Notes under the pieces: model-generated
The model's database searches: none
What the model saw: only the letters and a program-made list of their open reading frames with translations
Told to the model about the DNA's origin: nothing
Made by a program: the position numbers and the translations under genes
Origin: Candidatus Barnesiella excrementavium
Lineage (GTDB): Bacteria; Bacteroidota; Bacteroidia; Bacteroidales; Barnesiellaceae
Length of the DNA: 64,000 nt
Direction: 5' to 3'
Assembly (NCBI GenBank): GCA_019115485.1
Contig: DXDM01000059.1
Span: forward strand, 155,402-219,401
Shown here: one piece after another, positions 45,501 to 54,600 of the stretch
How the letters are laid out: each line of letters starts with the position of its first letter
Position numbering within the stretch: position 1 is the first letter of the stretch

Positions 45501-46159
45501 TCGGTGGTGACGGTGCTTCGTACGACATCGGTTTCGGCGGTCTCGACCACGTATTGGCATCGGGCAAGAATGTCAACATCTTGGTACTCGATACCGAGGT
45601 TTACTCCAACACCGGCGGTCAGGCTTCGAAGGCAACCCCGATGGGTGCTATTGCCAAGTTTGCCGCTTCGGGTAAACGTGTCCGCAAGAAAGACCTGGGT
45701 CTTATCGCTTCGACCTACGGCTATGTATATTGTGCACAAGTTGCCATGGGTGCCGACCAGGCTCAAACCTTGAAGGCTATCCGTGAAGCCGAGGCCTACA
45801 ACGGACCTTCGATCATCATTGCCTATGCACCCTGTATCAACCACGGCTTGAAGGCCGGTATGGGTAAGGCTCAGGCCGAAGAGGCTGCTGCCGTAGCTTG
45901 CGGTTACTGGCACTTGTGGCGTTACAACCCCGAGTTGGAAGCCGAGGGCAAGAACCCCTTCACGCTCGACAGCAAAGAGCCTGACTGGTCGAAGTTCCAG
46001 GACTTCCTCAAAGGCGAGGTTCGTTTCGCTTCGGTAATGAAACAATATCCTGCCGAAGCTGCCGAGCTGTTCAAAGCTGCCGAAGACAATGCCAAATGGC
46101 GTTACAACAACTACCGTCGTCTGGCCAAACAGCAATGGGGCGTAGAACAGGAAGATTAA
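42596..46159 (+). CDS. nifJ: Pyruvate:ferredoxin (flavodoxin) oxidoreductase
   Basis: The 1187-residue protein is a full-length single-chain PFOR. Order: pyruvate-binding domain I (YPITPSSTMAEYVDEWA), domain II, the gamma/EKR region, a 2[4Fe-4S] ferredoxin domain with CIQCNKCAYVCP near 692 and CLGCGNCVDVCP near 748, then the thiamine-diphosphate domain with the proximal-cluster cysteines (CSGCGETPY) and GGDGASYDIGFGG near 969. It oxidises pyruvate with CoA to acetyl-CoA and CO2, reducing ferredoxin, and is oxygen-sensitive. It fits a strict anaerobe. Codon use is extremely biased, suggesting very high expression. Confidence 0.98.
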   Translation: MSKQKKFLTCDGNQAAAHISYMFSEVAAIYPITPSSTMAEYVDEWAAAGRKNIFGETVLVQEMQSEGGAAGAVHGSLQAGALTTTYTASQGLLLMIPNMYKIAGELLPCVFHVSARTLASHSLSIFGDHQDVMSTRQTGFAMLCEGSVQEVMDLAGVAHLSTIRSRVPFVNFFDGFRTSHEIQKIEALDNDDLAPLIDREALAEFRARALNPEKPVMRGMAENPDTFFQHREASNKFYEAVPAIVEDYMQKINEITGRDYHLFNYYGAEDADRVIIAMGSVTEAAREAIDYLMAKGEKVGLVAVHLYRPFSAEHFLSVMPKTVKRVAVLDRTKEPGSNGEPLYLDVKDVFYGKADAPLIVGGRYGLASKDTTPTQILSVYENLALPEPKNHFTIGIVDDVTFTSLPPKEELALGGEGMFEAKFYGLGADGTVGANKNSVKIIGDNTDKYCQAYFSYDSKKSGGFTCSHLRFGDTPIRSTYLVNTPNFVACHVQAYLHMYDVLRGIRPNGTFLLNTIWTADELVKHLPNNVKRTLAQKNISFYTINATKIAQEIGLGNRTNTILQSAFFRITEVIPVDLAIEQMKKFIVKSYGKKGEDVVNKNYAAVDRGGEYEKVAVDPAWANLPDDEVTESKAPEFVEKVVKVINAQAGDDLPVSAFSGIEDGTWPAGTAKYEKRGVSTFVPVWNNQNCIQCNKCAYVCPHASIRPFVLDENELAASPFKEGETLEMKVPATMKGMHFRMQVDVLDCLGCGNCVDVCPGNKNGKALSMVDLESQLSEAPRWEYCADHVKSKQHLVDIKSNVKNSQFATPLFEFSGACSGCGETPYVKLISQLFGDREMVSNATGCSSIYSGSIPSTPYTTNEKGKGVAWANSLFEDFCEFGLGMTLAVEKMRDRLEKLMKQAIEGDGCPAETKELFADWIANREDTDRTVELEAKITPIVKANADKCDICKEIASLSQYLIKKSQWIIGGDGASYDIGFGGLDHVLASGKNVNILVLDTEVYSNTGGQASKATPMGAIAKFAASGKRVRKKDLGLIASTYGYVYCAQVAMGADQAQTLKAIREAEAYNGPSIIIAYAPCINHGLKAGMGKAQAEEAAAVACGYWHLWRYNPELEAEGKNPFTLDSKEPDWSKFQDFLKGEVRFASVMKQYPAEAAELFKAAEDNAKWRYNNYRRLAKQQWGVEQED

Positions 46160-46188
46160 GACGCGCTCAGTTGGCCGTTTAATAGATA

Positions 46189-46220
46189 GAAGCCCGGGGC
46201 ATTGGTCCCGGGCTTCTTTT
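46189..46220 (+). terminator. Terminator after PFOR
   Basis: A perfect 10-bp stem GAAGCCCGGG/CCCGGGCTTC is followed by TTTT. Confidence 0.85.
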
Positions 46221-46366
46221 ATATGTCTGTACTGCTTAATAATGGTATCGTATTGAAAAAAGGATATTATATAAACAACTGTTAAAATATTTTTTGTTTT
46301 GTAGTAAAATTTTAGTATAATATTTGTATATTCGCACCAAGTTTCATATTTAATTCACATAGTATC

Positions 46367-49300
46367 ATGAAGTTTACTAATTATGTACTGACCGCAGCCA
46401 TGCTTTTGACAAGTTATACTGCGGCCTTCTCTCAGCCTTCTAGCTTTATTGAGTTTAATGGGACTGACCAGTATGCTGAGATTCCTTCGCACGAAGATTT
46501 TAATATCGAGGCGAATGAAAGTTTTTCGATTACCTGTTGGGTCAATCTTGATCAGTTGGTAGAAGGTCAAAACTCGCGGTTCGTTTCTCGCCGGTTGATG
46601 AATGAATCGACTCAAACTACTGGCTATGAAATGTGGGGTGCTAATAGCAGTACTCAGTTTTATGCTGTAAATACGCCTAAACCAAGTAGTGGTAATATTT
46701 ATTCCAAATGGTGTACGGGAAGCTATACTGCTGGCTCTTGGGTACACTTGGCTATGGTGATTAACCGAGCTGATAACACGGTGACTATTTATCATGATGG
46801 CTCTCAAGGAGGACAGGAAACAAGTTCTGATCTCAGTTCGTGGACCGTGGTTAACAACAACAAAGTATATTTGGGGGGCGCTTACAGTGTGTCGGCTAAT
46901 GGACTGATTAACTTGATGGACGGTAAGTTGGCCAATGTCCGCTTTTGGAGCAAGGCTTTGACCGCTGCCGAGGTAGCCGCCGATATGACTGCTACGGTCG
47001 GCCCGGATACTGAAGCCTTGATTGCAGCCTATGACTTTACCAATATTTCGGGCCTGACTGTTCCCGACATCAGCGGTCACGGTCACGATGCCACCCTTTC
47101 GGGTTTCGACCCTGTGGGTTCGGACGTTGCCATCTACTCGGCTACTACCAAAGCCGATACCAACTTTACCGGACGTGGAAATACCAACGAGATTGCCTCT
47201 TCGATGGCCGTTGCTATTACCGGACAAGAGGGTACCTATACTTTCGGTAACCTTTCGCTCGATTTGACCGGTACGACCAACGTGCAGGATATTACCGCTA
47301 TCAAGGTATACATGACCAATCAAAATTCGTTTGATCCCCGCAAGGCCAGTGAAGCTGAACTTTTGGGAAGTTGTACCCCCACCGGCAACACCGTAGAGTG
47401 TACACTTACTGGCGAAAGCCCCGTAGGGACCAAGTATCTGTGGGTAACTTTCGATGTGGCCGAGACGGCTGCCGAGGGTAACCGCATCGCCATCAAGCCC
47501 ACCATGCTCGACGAGAAAGCCGTGAGCAGCATAACCACGGGCAGCCGTGAAATTCTGTTGGGCCGTACACTGCTCTTCGCCCCGGGCGATTATAATTCGG
47601 TGGCCTATCGTATCCCCGGTATCATTACGGCTTGGGACGGTTCGCTTGTAGCTGTTACCGACAAACGGAAATATAACCAAGATGATATCCCCGAGGATAT
47701 CGATATCGTGGTGCGCCGCAGTACCGACAAAGGTAAGACCTGGAGCGAGCCGGTAACCATGGCACAAGGTACGGGCCAGTATCATGGCTATGGCGACGCC
47801 GCTATCGTAAGGACCAATACCGAAAACGAATTGCTCTGTATCTTCATCGGTGGCAACGGACTGTTTGCCTCGACGACATCAAATCGTATCAGAACCTATA
47901 TCTCGCGCAGTACCGATAACGGCCAATCGTGGAGTGCCCCCAAAGATATCACCGACCAGCTTTTCAGTGGCGAGCGTGCCTCGTGGACTGCTTCGTTCTG
48001 CGCTGCCGGTAATGGTTTGAAAACCCGTAGCGGTGTGCTGATGTTTGTGGCAGCCATGCGTCACGATTCGAGTAACACCCTTTACAATCATGTGGTTTAC
48101 TCGAATGATAACGGTGAGACTTGGGATGTATCGAACTGCGCCATGGTAGGTGGTGACGAATCGAAAGTGGTAGAGCTGAACGATGGCCGCATCTTGATGA
48201 GTATCCGTCGCCAGTCGAAGGGTGCCCGCTACTACACGATTTCGGACAATGTGCCCACGACGACCGCGGCCGTTAGCTGGACTCAAAAGACAACCTCTAC
48301 CGTAAGTGAGTGGGCCGAGATGGTTGAGCCCGCCTGCAACGGCGATATCGTAAGATACACCTCGACAAATGACGGCTACGATAAGGACCGTATCCTCCAC
48401 ACGTTGCCCAACGATGGTGTCAACCGGCAGAACCTCACCATGTTCCTGAGCTACGACGAAGGGCGTACATGGCCGGTGAAGAAGTCGATTTGTCCCACCG
48501 GAGCTGCCTATTCGTCGATTGCTATTCTCGAAGACGGTACGATAGGAGTCTATGCCGAGGAGAATTACAATACCGACAAGTATAGCCTCTATTTCTTGAA
48601 TGTTTCGATCGACTGGCTCACCGACCATGCCGATACCTATGTCGCTCCTGGTGTTGAAGCCGTAGCAGCTCCCGTATTCTCGGTTCCTGCCGGCCATTAT
48701 ACCGAGGCTCAGACCTTGGAGATAACTACTGCCACCGAAGAGGCTCAAATCTACTATACACTCGACGGTACTACTCCTACGGCCAGCTCGACCCTCTATG
48801 AGGGTCCCATCACGTTGGATCAGACCGTAACGGTAAAAGCCATTGCCATGAAAGAGGGTATGTCGAACAGTGTGATGACCTCGGCCGAGTATACCTTCCT
48901 GACCGATTGGGAACAACCCACAGGAACGATTCACGAAGGCGAGGATCGTTATGTGACCTCGGCCACGACGACCGATGCCGTTGAGGATTTGAACTACACG
49001 CTTTCGTCCAAACCCTCGACCGTATTTATCGACACCCAGTCGGCCTTTACGGTAGAAGCCGGTCAGACCTTTACCCTGCGGGTACAGTGTACCGCGCAGA
49101 TGATTTGGTGTCATGCCGTACTCTTTGCCGACTGGAACCGCGACTTCGATTTCGACGACGAGGGTGAGATGATCAAGCGAGTAGGTAAAGAGCCGTTTGA
49201 AGATAGCAGTCTGAATGCCAATGGCAATACCATGATGAAAGACTTCTCGGTCGAGATCGCCGTTCCTGCTGATGCCAAAGTTGCCGAGACTCGTTTGAGA

Positions 49301-49675
49301 ATTCAGTTTACTGATGCCTGGCATAAGAAAGGCGAACAAGGCCATACCCACACCGCCATGGACAATATCGACAAGGGTGGTTGCTACGATTTCGTGATGA
49401 ATATCGAGCCTTCCAGCGACCTGCCTTCGGGTATCGACGGTGATCGGACTGCACACACGATGGTTTATCCCACGCTCGTTACCGAGGGTGTAACCCTGTT
49501 TGCCACCGGTGACGGCGAAGCTCGCATCTTCGACTTGGCCGGTCGGTTGTTGAGCCGCGTCGAGGTGAGCGAAGGCGAAAACTACATCGATGCTACATCT
49601 CTCCCCGCCGGTTGCTTGATTATGGTTGTGGCTACGGACGAAGGCACCAAGAGCTTCCGCGTAGTGAAGAAATAA
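46367..49675 (+). CDS. nanH: Secreted multidomain sialidase
   Basis: The 1102-residue protein has a signal peptide (about 1-22, ending AFSQ), a LamG/concanavalin-like domain (about 23-205), a BNR-associated beta domain (265-395), a six-bladed GH33 sialidase propeller (about 400-760), a chitobiase C-terminal-like domain (about 767-845), a GEVED-like domain (855-1010) and a C-terminal type IX sorting domain (from about 1025). The arginine motif YRIPGI is near 413; Asp boxes STDKGKTW, STDNGQSW, SNDNGETW and SYDEGRTW lie near 452, 515, 579 and 694. It should cleave terminal sialic acids from mucin or other host glycans at the cell surface. The first 600 bases are visibly richer in A+T than the rest. 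Confidence 0.92.
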   Translation: MKFTNYVLTAAMLLTSYTAAFSQPSSFIEFNGTDQYAEIPSHEDFNIEANESFSITCWVNLDQLVEGQNSRFVSRRLMNESTQTTGYEMWGANSSTQFYAVNTPKPSSGNIYSKWCTGSYTAGSWVHLAMVINRADNTVTIYHDGSQGGQETSSDLSSWTVVNNNKVYLGGAYSVSANGLINLMDGKLANVRFWSKALTAAEVAADMTATVGPDTEALIAAYDFTNISGLTVPDISGHGHDATLSGFDPVGSDVAIYSATTKADTNFTGRGNTNEIASSMAVAITGQEGTYTFGNLSLDLTGTTNVQDITAIKVYMTNQNSFDPRKASEAELLGSCTPTGNTVECTLTGESPVGTKYLWVTFDVAETAAEGNRIAIKPTMLDEKAVSSITTGSREILLGRTLLFAPGDYNSVAYRIPGIITAWDGSLVAVTDKRKYNQDDIPEDIDIVVRRSTDKGKTWSEPVTMAQGTGQYHGYGDAAIVRTNTENELLCIFIGGNGLFASTTSNRIRTYISRSTDNGQSWSAPKDITDQLFSGERASWTASFCAAGNGLKTRSGVLMFVAAMRHDSSNTLYNHVVYSNDNGETWDVSNCAMVGGDESKVVELNDGRILMSIRRQSKGARYYTISDNVPTTTAAVSWTQKTTSTVSEWAEMVEPACNGDIVRYTSTNDGYDKDRILHTLPNDGVNRQNLTMFLSYDEGRTWPVKKSICPTGAAYSSIAILEDGTIGVYAEENYNTDKYSLYFLNVSIDWLTDHADTYVAPGVEAVAAPVFSVPAGHYTEAQTLEITTATEEAQIYYTLDGTTPTASSTLYEGPITLDQTVTVKAIAMKEGMSNSVMTSAEYTFLTDWEQPTGTIHEGEDRYVTSATTTDAVEDLNYTLSSKPSTVFIDTQSAFTVEAGQTFTLRVQCTAQMIWCHAVLFADWNRDFDFDDEGEMIKRVGKEPFEDSSLNANGNTMMKDFSVEIAVPADAKVAETRLRIQFTDAWHKKGEQGHTHTAMDNIDKGGCYDFVMNIEPSSDLPSGIDGDRTAHTMVYPTLVTEGVTLFATGDGEARIFDLAGRLLSRVEVSEGENYIDATSLPAGCLIMVVATDEGTKSFRVVKK

Positions 49676-49716
49676 AAGGCCTCCGGCTGAGCCGGTAGAC
49701 TGAACGATAAAAGAAG

Positions 49717-49750
49717 AGCCCCCAAAGCCATTTTACTTTGGGGGCTTTTT
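49717..49750 (+). terminator. Terminator after the sialidase gene
   Basis: AGCCCCCAAAG and CTTTGGGGGCT form an 11-bp stem, followed by TTTT. Confidence 0.85.
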
Positions 49751-49856
49751 ATGTCTGGAAACATTTTCCGTTTGAGGTCTCTCTCTCGTCTTCCTTGGAG
49801 CAACATTCCGCCTGTTTGGGGACGTTGCGTCTAGCCTTCTTTTGGGGTGTGGACGG

Positions 49857-50555
49857 TTAAAACTCGTCTTCCTGGTCACCGCCGAGCAACAAGTCTTTCA
49901 GCCGGTCACGGTCGAGAACGAGAATCTCCTTGGCGTTGTAGTCGATAATGCCGCTATCTTTCAGTTCGTCGAGAGTCGACAAGAAGACCGATCGCTGTAC
50001 GCCGAAGAAAGAGTAGAGGTCTTTTTGCTTGCAGATGATGCGAATGTCGGTCGATTTCTGTTGGGTGAGGCTCAGCACCCAGAAAGCCAGCCGCTCTTTC
50101 AAGTCGTTCGACGAGAGTGCCGTGAAACTTTCAAGTGCCTTCTGCGACTTGCGGGAAAGGATATTCAACAGGTTGATAAGGAAAATAGGTTCCTCCTGCA
50201 ACATCTGTACGACCGAAGCCTTCTCGATTTGCATGATTCCCACGGTGCCCGAAGCATACAGGTTGGCCGGGAAATAGGTGTCCCGACCGAACAGATGTTC
50301 GGGAGCCAATACATTGGGCGCCTGTATCTTTTCCGAAATTCTCATCTTCTCGTTTTGAGTAATCAGTTCCGACCGAATCTCTCCCGAGATCAGGAATTTC
50401 AGGTGATTACACTCTTCGCCGCTGGTAACAATCTTTTCGCCGTCGGGGTATTTGAGAAAATGGAATTTCATTTTTTCAATCAACTCCGATATTTTATTCC
50501 GGCTCACTCCCTGGAAGATAGGGAGCTGTAACAAAACATCATACATGCTGTCCAT
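49857..50555 (-). CDS. Crp/Fnr family transcriptional regulator
   Basis: The 232-residue protein has a cyclic-nucleotide-binding-type sensor barrel at about residues 15-140 (YPDGEKIVTSGEECNHLKFLISGEI) and a C-terminal winged helix-turn-helix (KQKDLYSFFGVQRSVFLSTLDELKDSGII). There are too few cysteines for an Fnr-type cluster. The signal is unknown. It is divergent from marC. A -7-like TAGTTTTG lies on the minus strand at 50577-50584, 21 bases before the start. Confidence 0.9.
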   Translation of the reverse strand: MDSMYDVLLQLPIFQGVSRNKISELIEKMKFHFLKYPDGEKIVTSGEECNHLKFLISGEIRSELITQNEKMRISEKIQAPNVLAPEHLFGRDTYFPANLYASGTVGIMQIEKASVVQMLQEEPIFLINLLNILSRKSQKALESFTALSSNDLKERLAFWVLSLTQQKSTDIRIICKQKDLYSFFGVQRSVFLSTLDELKDSGIIDYNAKEILVLDRDRLKDLLLGGDQEDEF

Positions 50556-50665
50556 ATGCTCTCTCGATTAGATTTTCAAAACTAACAATTTTTTTTTACT
50601 ATGCTTCGTTAGAAATGCTAAAACATCTTCTTTGTTTAGAAAGTATTGATTTATTTTTTTTTCAT

Positions 50666-50673
50666 TAACTTTG
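50666..50673 (+). promoter_or_regulatory. -7 promoter box for marC
   Basis: TAACTTTG matches TAnnTTTG, about 90 bases before the marC ATG. TTG at 50646-50648 lies 17 bases upstream. Confidence 0.45.
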
Positions 50674-50763
50674 CCCCCGGCCGGAGAGCGGCTAGGATAA
50701 GTGATAAGGGCTTTTGATGCCCGATTGAAGAGGAAAATGTTACATGCCTAAACTATATGGAAT

Positions 50764-51357
50764 ATGGATATACTGTCGTTTAACTTTCAGGATTTTCTGA
50801 GTGCATTTATTATTTTGTTTGCGGTGATTGATATTACGGGTCTTACCCCGATTATTATCGACATGAAGCAAAAGGGTCACAATATCGTAGCCTGGAAAGC
50901 TGCTGTCTATTCGCTCATTACCTTCCTGGCCTTCCTCTTTATGGGAAACGTAATTCTCGAATTGTTTCAGGTCGATATTTCGTCGTTTGCCATCGCCGGT
51001 GCGTTGGTTATCTTTGTGATGGCCATCGAGATGCTGCTGGGAATCGAAATTTTCAGGAACGACGGTCCGGAGGGAGCGGCTTCGATTGTGCCCATCGTCT
51101 TTCCGCTTATTGCCGGTGCCGGCTCGTTTACCACCCTGCTCTCGTTGCGGGCGCTGTATGGGCTGGGCAGTATCTTGGCCGCACTGGTTCTCAATATCGT
51201 GGTGATTTATATTGTTATTCGCAATGTCCACATCTTGGAGCGCGTGTTGGGTAAGACGGGTGTATATGTTCTGCGCAAGTTTTTCGGTATTATTCTGTTG
51301 GCTCTTTCGGTGCGCATGTTCTTGCAGAATTTGGCCGTAGCGCTCGAATCGTTCTGA
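50764..51357 (+). CDS. MarC family integral membrane protein
   Basis: The 197-residue protein has six hydrophobic helices and the MarC/UPF0056 features: an ITGLTPIIIDM turn after helix 1, FPLIAGAGSFTTLLSL in the middle and a basic C-terminal loop before the final helix. It resides in the inner membrane. The family has been linked to amino-acid export in some bacteria, but the role is not settled. It is divergent from the Crp/Fnr regulator gene, a possible controller. Confidence 0.9.
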   Translation: MDILSFNFQDFLSAFIILFAVIDITGLTPIIIDMKQKGHNIVAWKAAVYSLITFLAFLFMGNVILELFQVDISSFAIAGALVIFVMAIEMLLGIEIFRNDGPEGAASIVPIVFPLIAGAGSFTTLLSLRALYGLGSILAALVLNIVVIYIVIRNVHILERVLGKTGVYVLRKFFGIILLALSVRMFLQNLAVALESF

Positions 51358-51381
51358 TATACGATAGATTCCAACTTTTAC

Positions 51382-51421
51382 CGTCGAGGCGGAGTGACAC
51401 AACGGTCGCTCCGCCTCGACG
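51382..51421 (+). terminator. Strong hairpin after marC
   Basis: A 17-bp stem (CGTCGAGGCGGAGTGAC with its complement, one wobble) lies 25 bases after the marC stop. The T tract that follows is weak, so termination may be partial or need a factor. Confidence 0.6.
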
Positions 51422-51602
51422 TGTATTTTAAAATGTTATTCTGAATAGTGGAGTTGTAAAAAATGATAGCAAATAGACGGTATTTCATATTTTTTTTATT
51501 TTCTTTGCGTTTTAAGGATAAAGTTTAAATATTTTCTAATTCTTGTATCGAATATGATTTCGGTTATGGAGGGATTGAACTAAGAATTTAATTGGATTAG
51601 GT

Positions 51603-54600
51603 ATGAAAAAGCTTTGTACTCTATTGGTGTTATGCAGCTTGGCCATGGGTATGAGTTGGGCTGCGGAGTCGACTTTGAAGCGAATTACGCCTGTGCAGTT
51701 GGCGCAGATGCGATTCAACTCGTTGCATGAAAAAGCCGAGGTGGCGGGGTTGAATCGGGAAGTGTTGCAGGGCGGACAATCGGTCGAATCGGACATCGTC
51801 GGGCAAGCCGTCCCGGCGTTGGAGGTGATTGCTCCCGTTCGGGTATCGGGTCGCGACTGGACTCGCCTGGACGTGAATGCTCCGCACGCTCTGGTATTGC
51901 GGAAAGAACGGCTCCGCATGAACCTGTCGCAAGGAGAGTATGATATTTCGTGGTACAGTGCGACTCAAAAAGAGTACGAGCTCACTACGTCTGCGCAAAT
52001 GGCCGGTTTCTCGGCTTTGCTCTTGAATGGATATAATCTTGACAATTACGTGATTCGCTTGGGGGCCGATGTCGATTTGTCGGCTTACCGATGGACTCCT
52101 GTCGGTACAGAGAATTATCCGTTTAATGGAACTTTCGACGGACAGGGACACACCATCTCGGGCCTGAATGTCACCGCCGAAAAATATGCGGGGCTGTTTG
52201 GCTGTTTGAAGAATGCCGAGATTCGCAACGTGATGCTTGCAGCCGATTGCCAAATCGATGGCGAGTATGCCGGAGCTTTGGCCGGGAAGAGCAGTGGCGG
52301 AAGTGTGACGAACTGTGTTTCGGAGGCTTCGGTCGAAGGTTTCCAGTCGGGAGGTTTTATTGGAACCGCCGAGGGAACCCGGTTTGAGCTTTGTGTTGCT
52401 AACGGATCCGTTTCGAGACGAGACCAAGGGGGTTGGGAAGGCCTCTTCTCCGGTACTGCTGTCGAGGGCTTTACGGGATCGGACCAGTTGGTACAGCTGT
52501 CGGTATCGCCGCTCGAAGCTTATCCCGATAGTATGGAGATTTCGTTTAAGGCCTACCAGAACATGAATTTTATCATTGGAGGTAAGGTGAAAGATGATGG
52601 CCGGCTATATATTCCCATGGGACAACTCTTGGGAATATCGGACGAGTATTCATTGTATCTGATGGGCATTACCGGTACTTCGGCTTATTTTGACAAGGAT
52701 TTTGTGGGAACTCTTTCGGACGACGGTTTTTCCATAACGATTTCCGCTCCTGATTCCGATGTCTTTTCGGTGGCCCTGATTCCGCAATCCGGTGAAAGTT
52801 GGCAGGCCATAGAGTATCTCATGCTTCCATTTACGCTTCAAAAGCAATCCAATGGTGAGAGCGGACCCTTTACCGGAAGTGGGGGTTTAGGTTGGAACCA
52901 TTGTTATTATCGGATAGATTACAGTGCGGATCTGACCAATGTGACCGGTATGCCGCAATCGGCAAGTGATATGAAATCGTCCTTGCTGGTAGAGACCCTG
53001 AACGGCCATGTAGCCACACTGGGCGATATGACTCCTCAAATCTCCTATCAGTTGTGGAAAGTTGGCACTTCGTGCCCGGTGCTGAGCGAAGAGGTGTATA
53101 AGGCGGCATCGTGGGGAACCGAAAGTAATAACGATACCTCGTGGTATGATGCTAGTCAAAGTGAATTTGTATTGACAACCGCGGCGCAGTTGGCCGGACT
53201 TTCCCGATTGGTCGATGAAGGAGTAAACTTTCGGTATTGCACTGTACGATTAGGGGCCGATGTGGATTTGTCGGCCTTCCAGTGGGAACCTGTCGGTTCG
53301 ATAGAGACTCCGTTCCGGGGCCTGTTTGATGGAGATGGACATACCATATCGGGATTACGTACCGGGCAAAATAACAGTCATGGCGGTCTGTTTGGCGTAG
53401 TGGAACTGGCCGATATTCGCAACCTTTATCTCGCCGATGATTGCGAGATATTCGGCTCGGTTGCCGGTTCGGTTGCCGGGCAGATGACCAATAGCTCTAT
53501 CATGAACTGCCGCTCCGATGCTCAGGTGTCCGGGAATACGGCAGGCGGTTTGGCCGGGAACGCCATGGGGTCGTCGCTGTTGGCGTCGATTTTCAACGGA
53601 CAGATTGTACAGCAGGACCTTTTGAGCGAGTGGGAAGGTCATTATTCGGCATCGGTTCTCTCGCCTTTCGTCGGAGAGGAAGAGATACTGTGGCCTGTCG
53701 ATATAATTATTAGTTCATCTAGTCTGCCGAATGAGTATATACTCACGTGGTCGTCGAGCCGATACGAACTGACCTATACCCTGTCGGCTGTTCTCGGAAC
53801 CGATGGTAATCTGCATATTCCTATGGGCCAGCAGGTTGGGACTTATTCCAGTACTTATGTAATTGTTTTGGAGAGTCTCGTTTCTGATGATGAGTTGGTC
53901 GCCAGCTTGTCGGAGGATAAGGAGCGGATAACATTTTCAACTTCTGGGGCGTATATTATGATGAGTTTGTATCAGGGAGCCGACAGATATACCTATTTCG
54001 ATGGTGTACGCATGCCGTTCGATGCGACTCGACAGACTGAAAGCGGTGCTTCTTTGGGTGGTCTTGTGGGCAATATGAGTCAGACGCTGGTCGAAGGTAG
54101 TTTCTACCGGACAGGTTGTTTGCCGGCCGGTGTGGCCGATACCGAACAGGCCGTACCCGAATCCACTCTCCTTTCGCAATCGCAGGTTGATGCTTTGAAT
54201 GCGAGTGTGGCCGAGATGGTGGCTGGCGATTTCTGGATAGAGTCGTTGCGACGGTGGACACTGGGAACCGATGGCCCCGTGTTGGGTACCGAGCAAGAGG
54301 TGAATGCCAACTGGTGGATATCGGAAGGCAACTATGATATTTCGTGGTACAACGAGTCGCAGAGCGAGTTCTCCCTCTCGACCCCGGCTCAACTGGCCGG
54401 TTTGGCCTATCTGGTCAAGAACGGAAATGATTTCCAGCGTAAAACCGTGTCGCTCGCTCAGGATATTGATTTGTCGGGGCATCTGTGGGTACCTATTGGC
54501 CTTGAAACGCGTAATGCCGAATTGATTTCTCGTTTTGGGGGAACGTTCGACGGCGGTGGCCATACGATTCACCACATGAATATCGATGTGACTGCTTATT

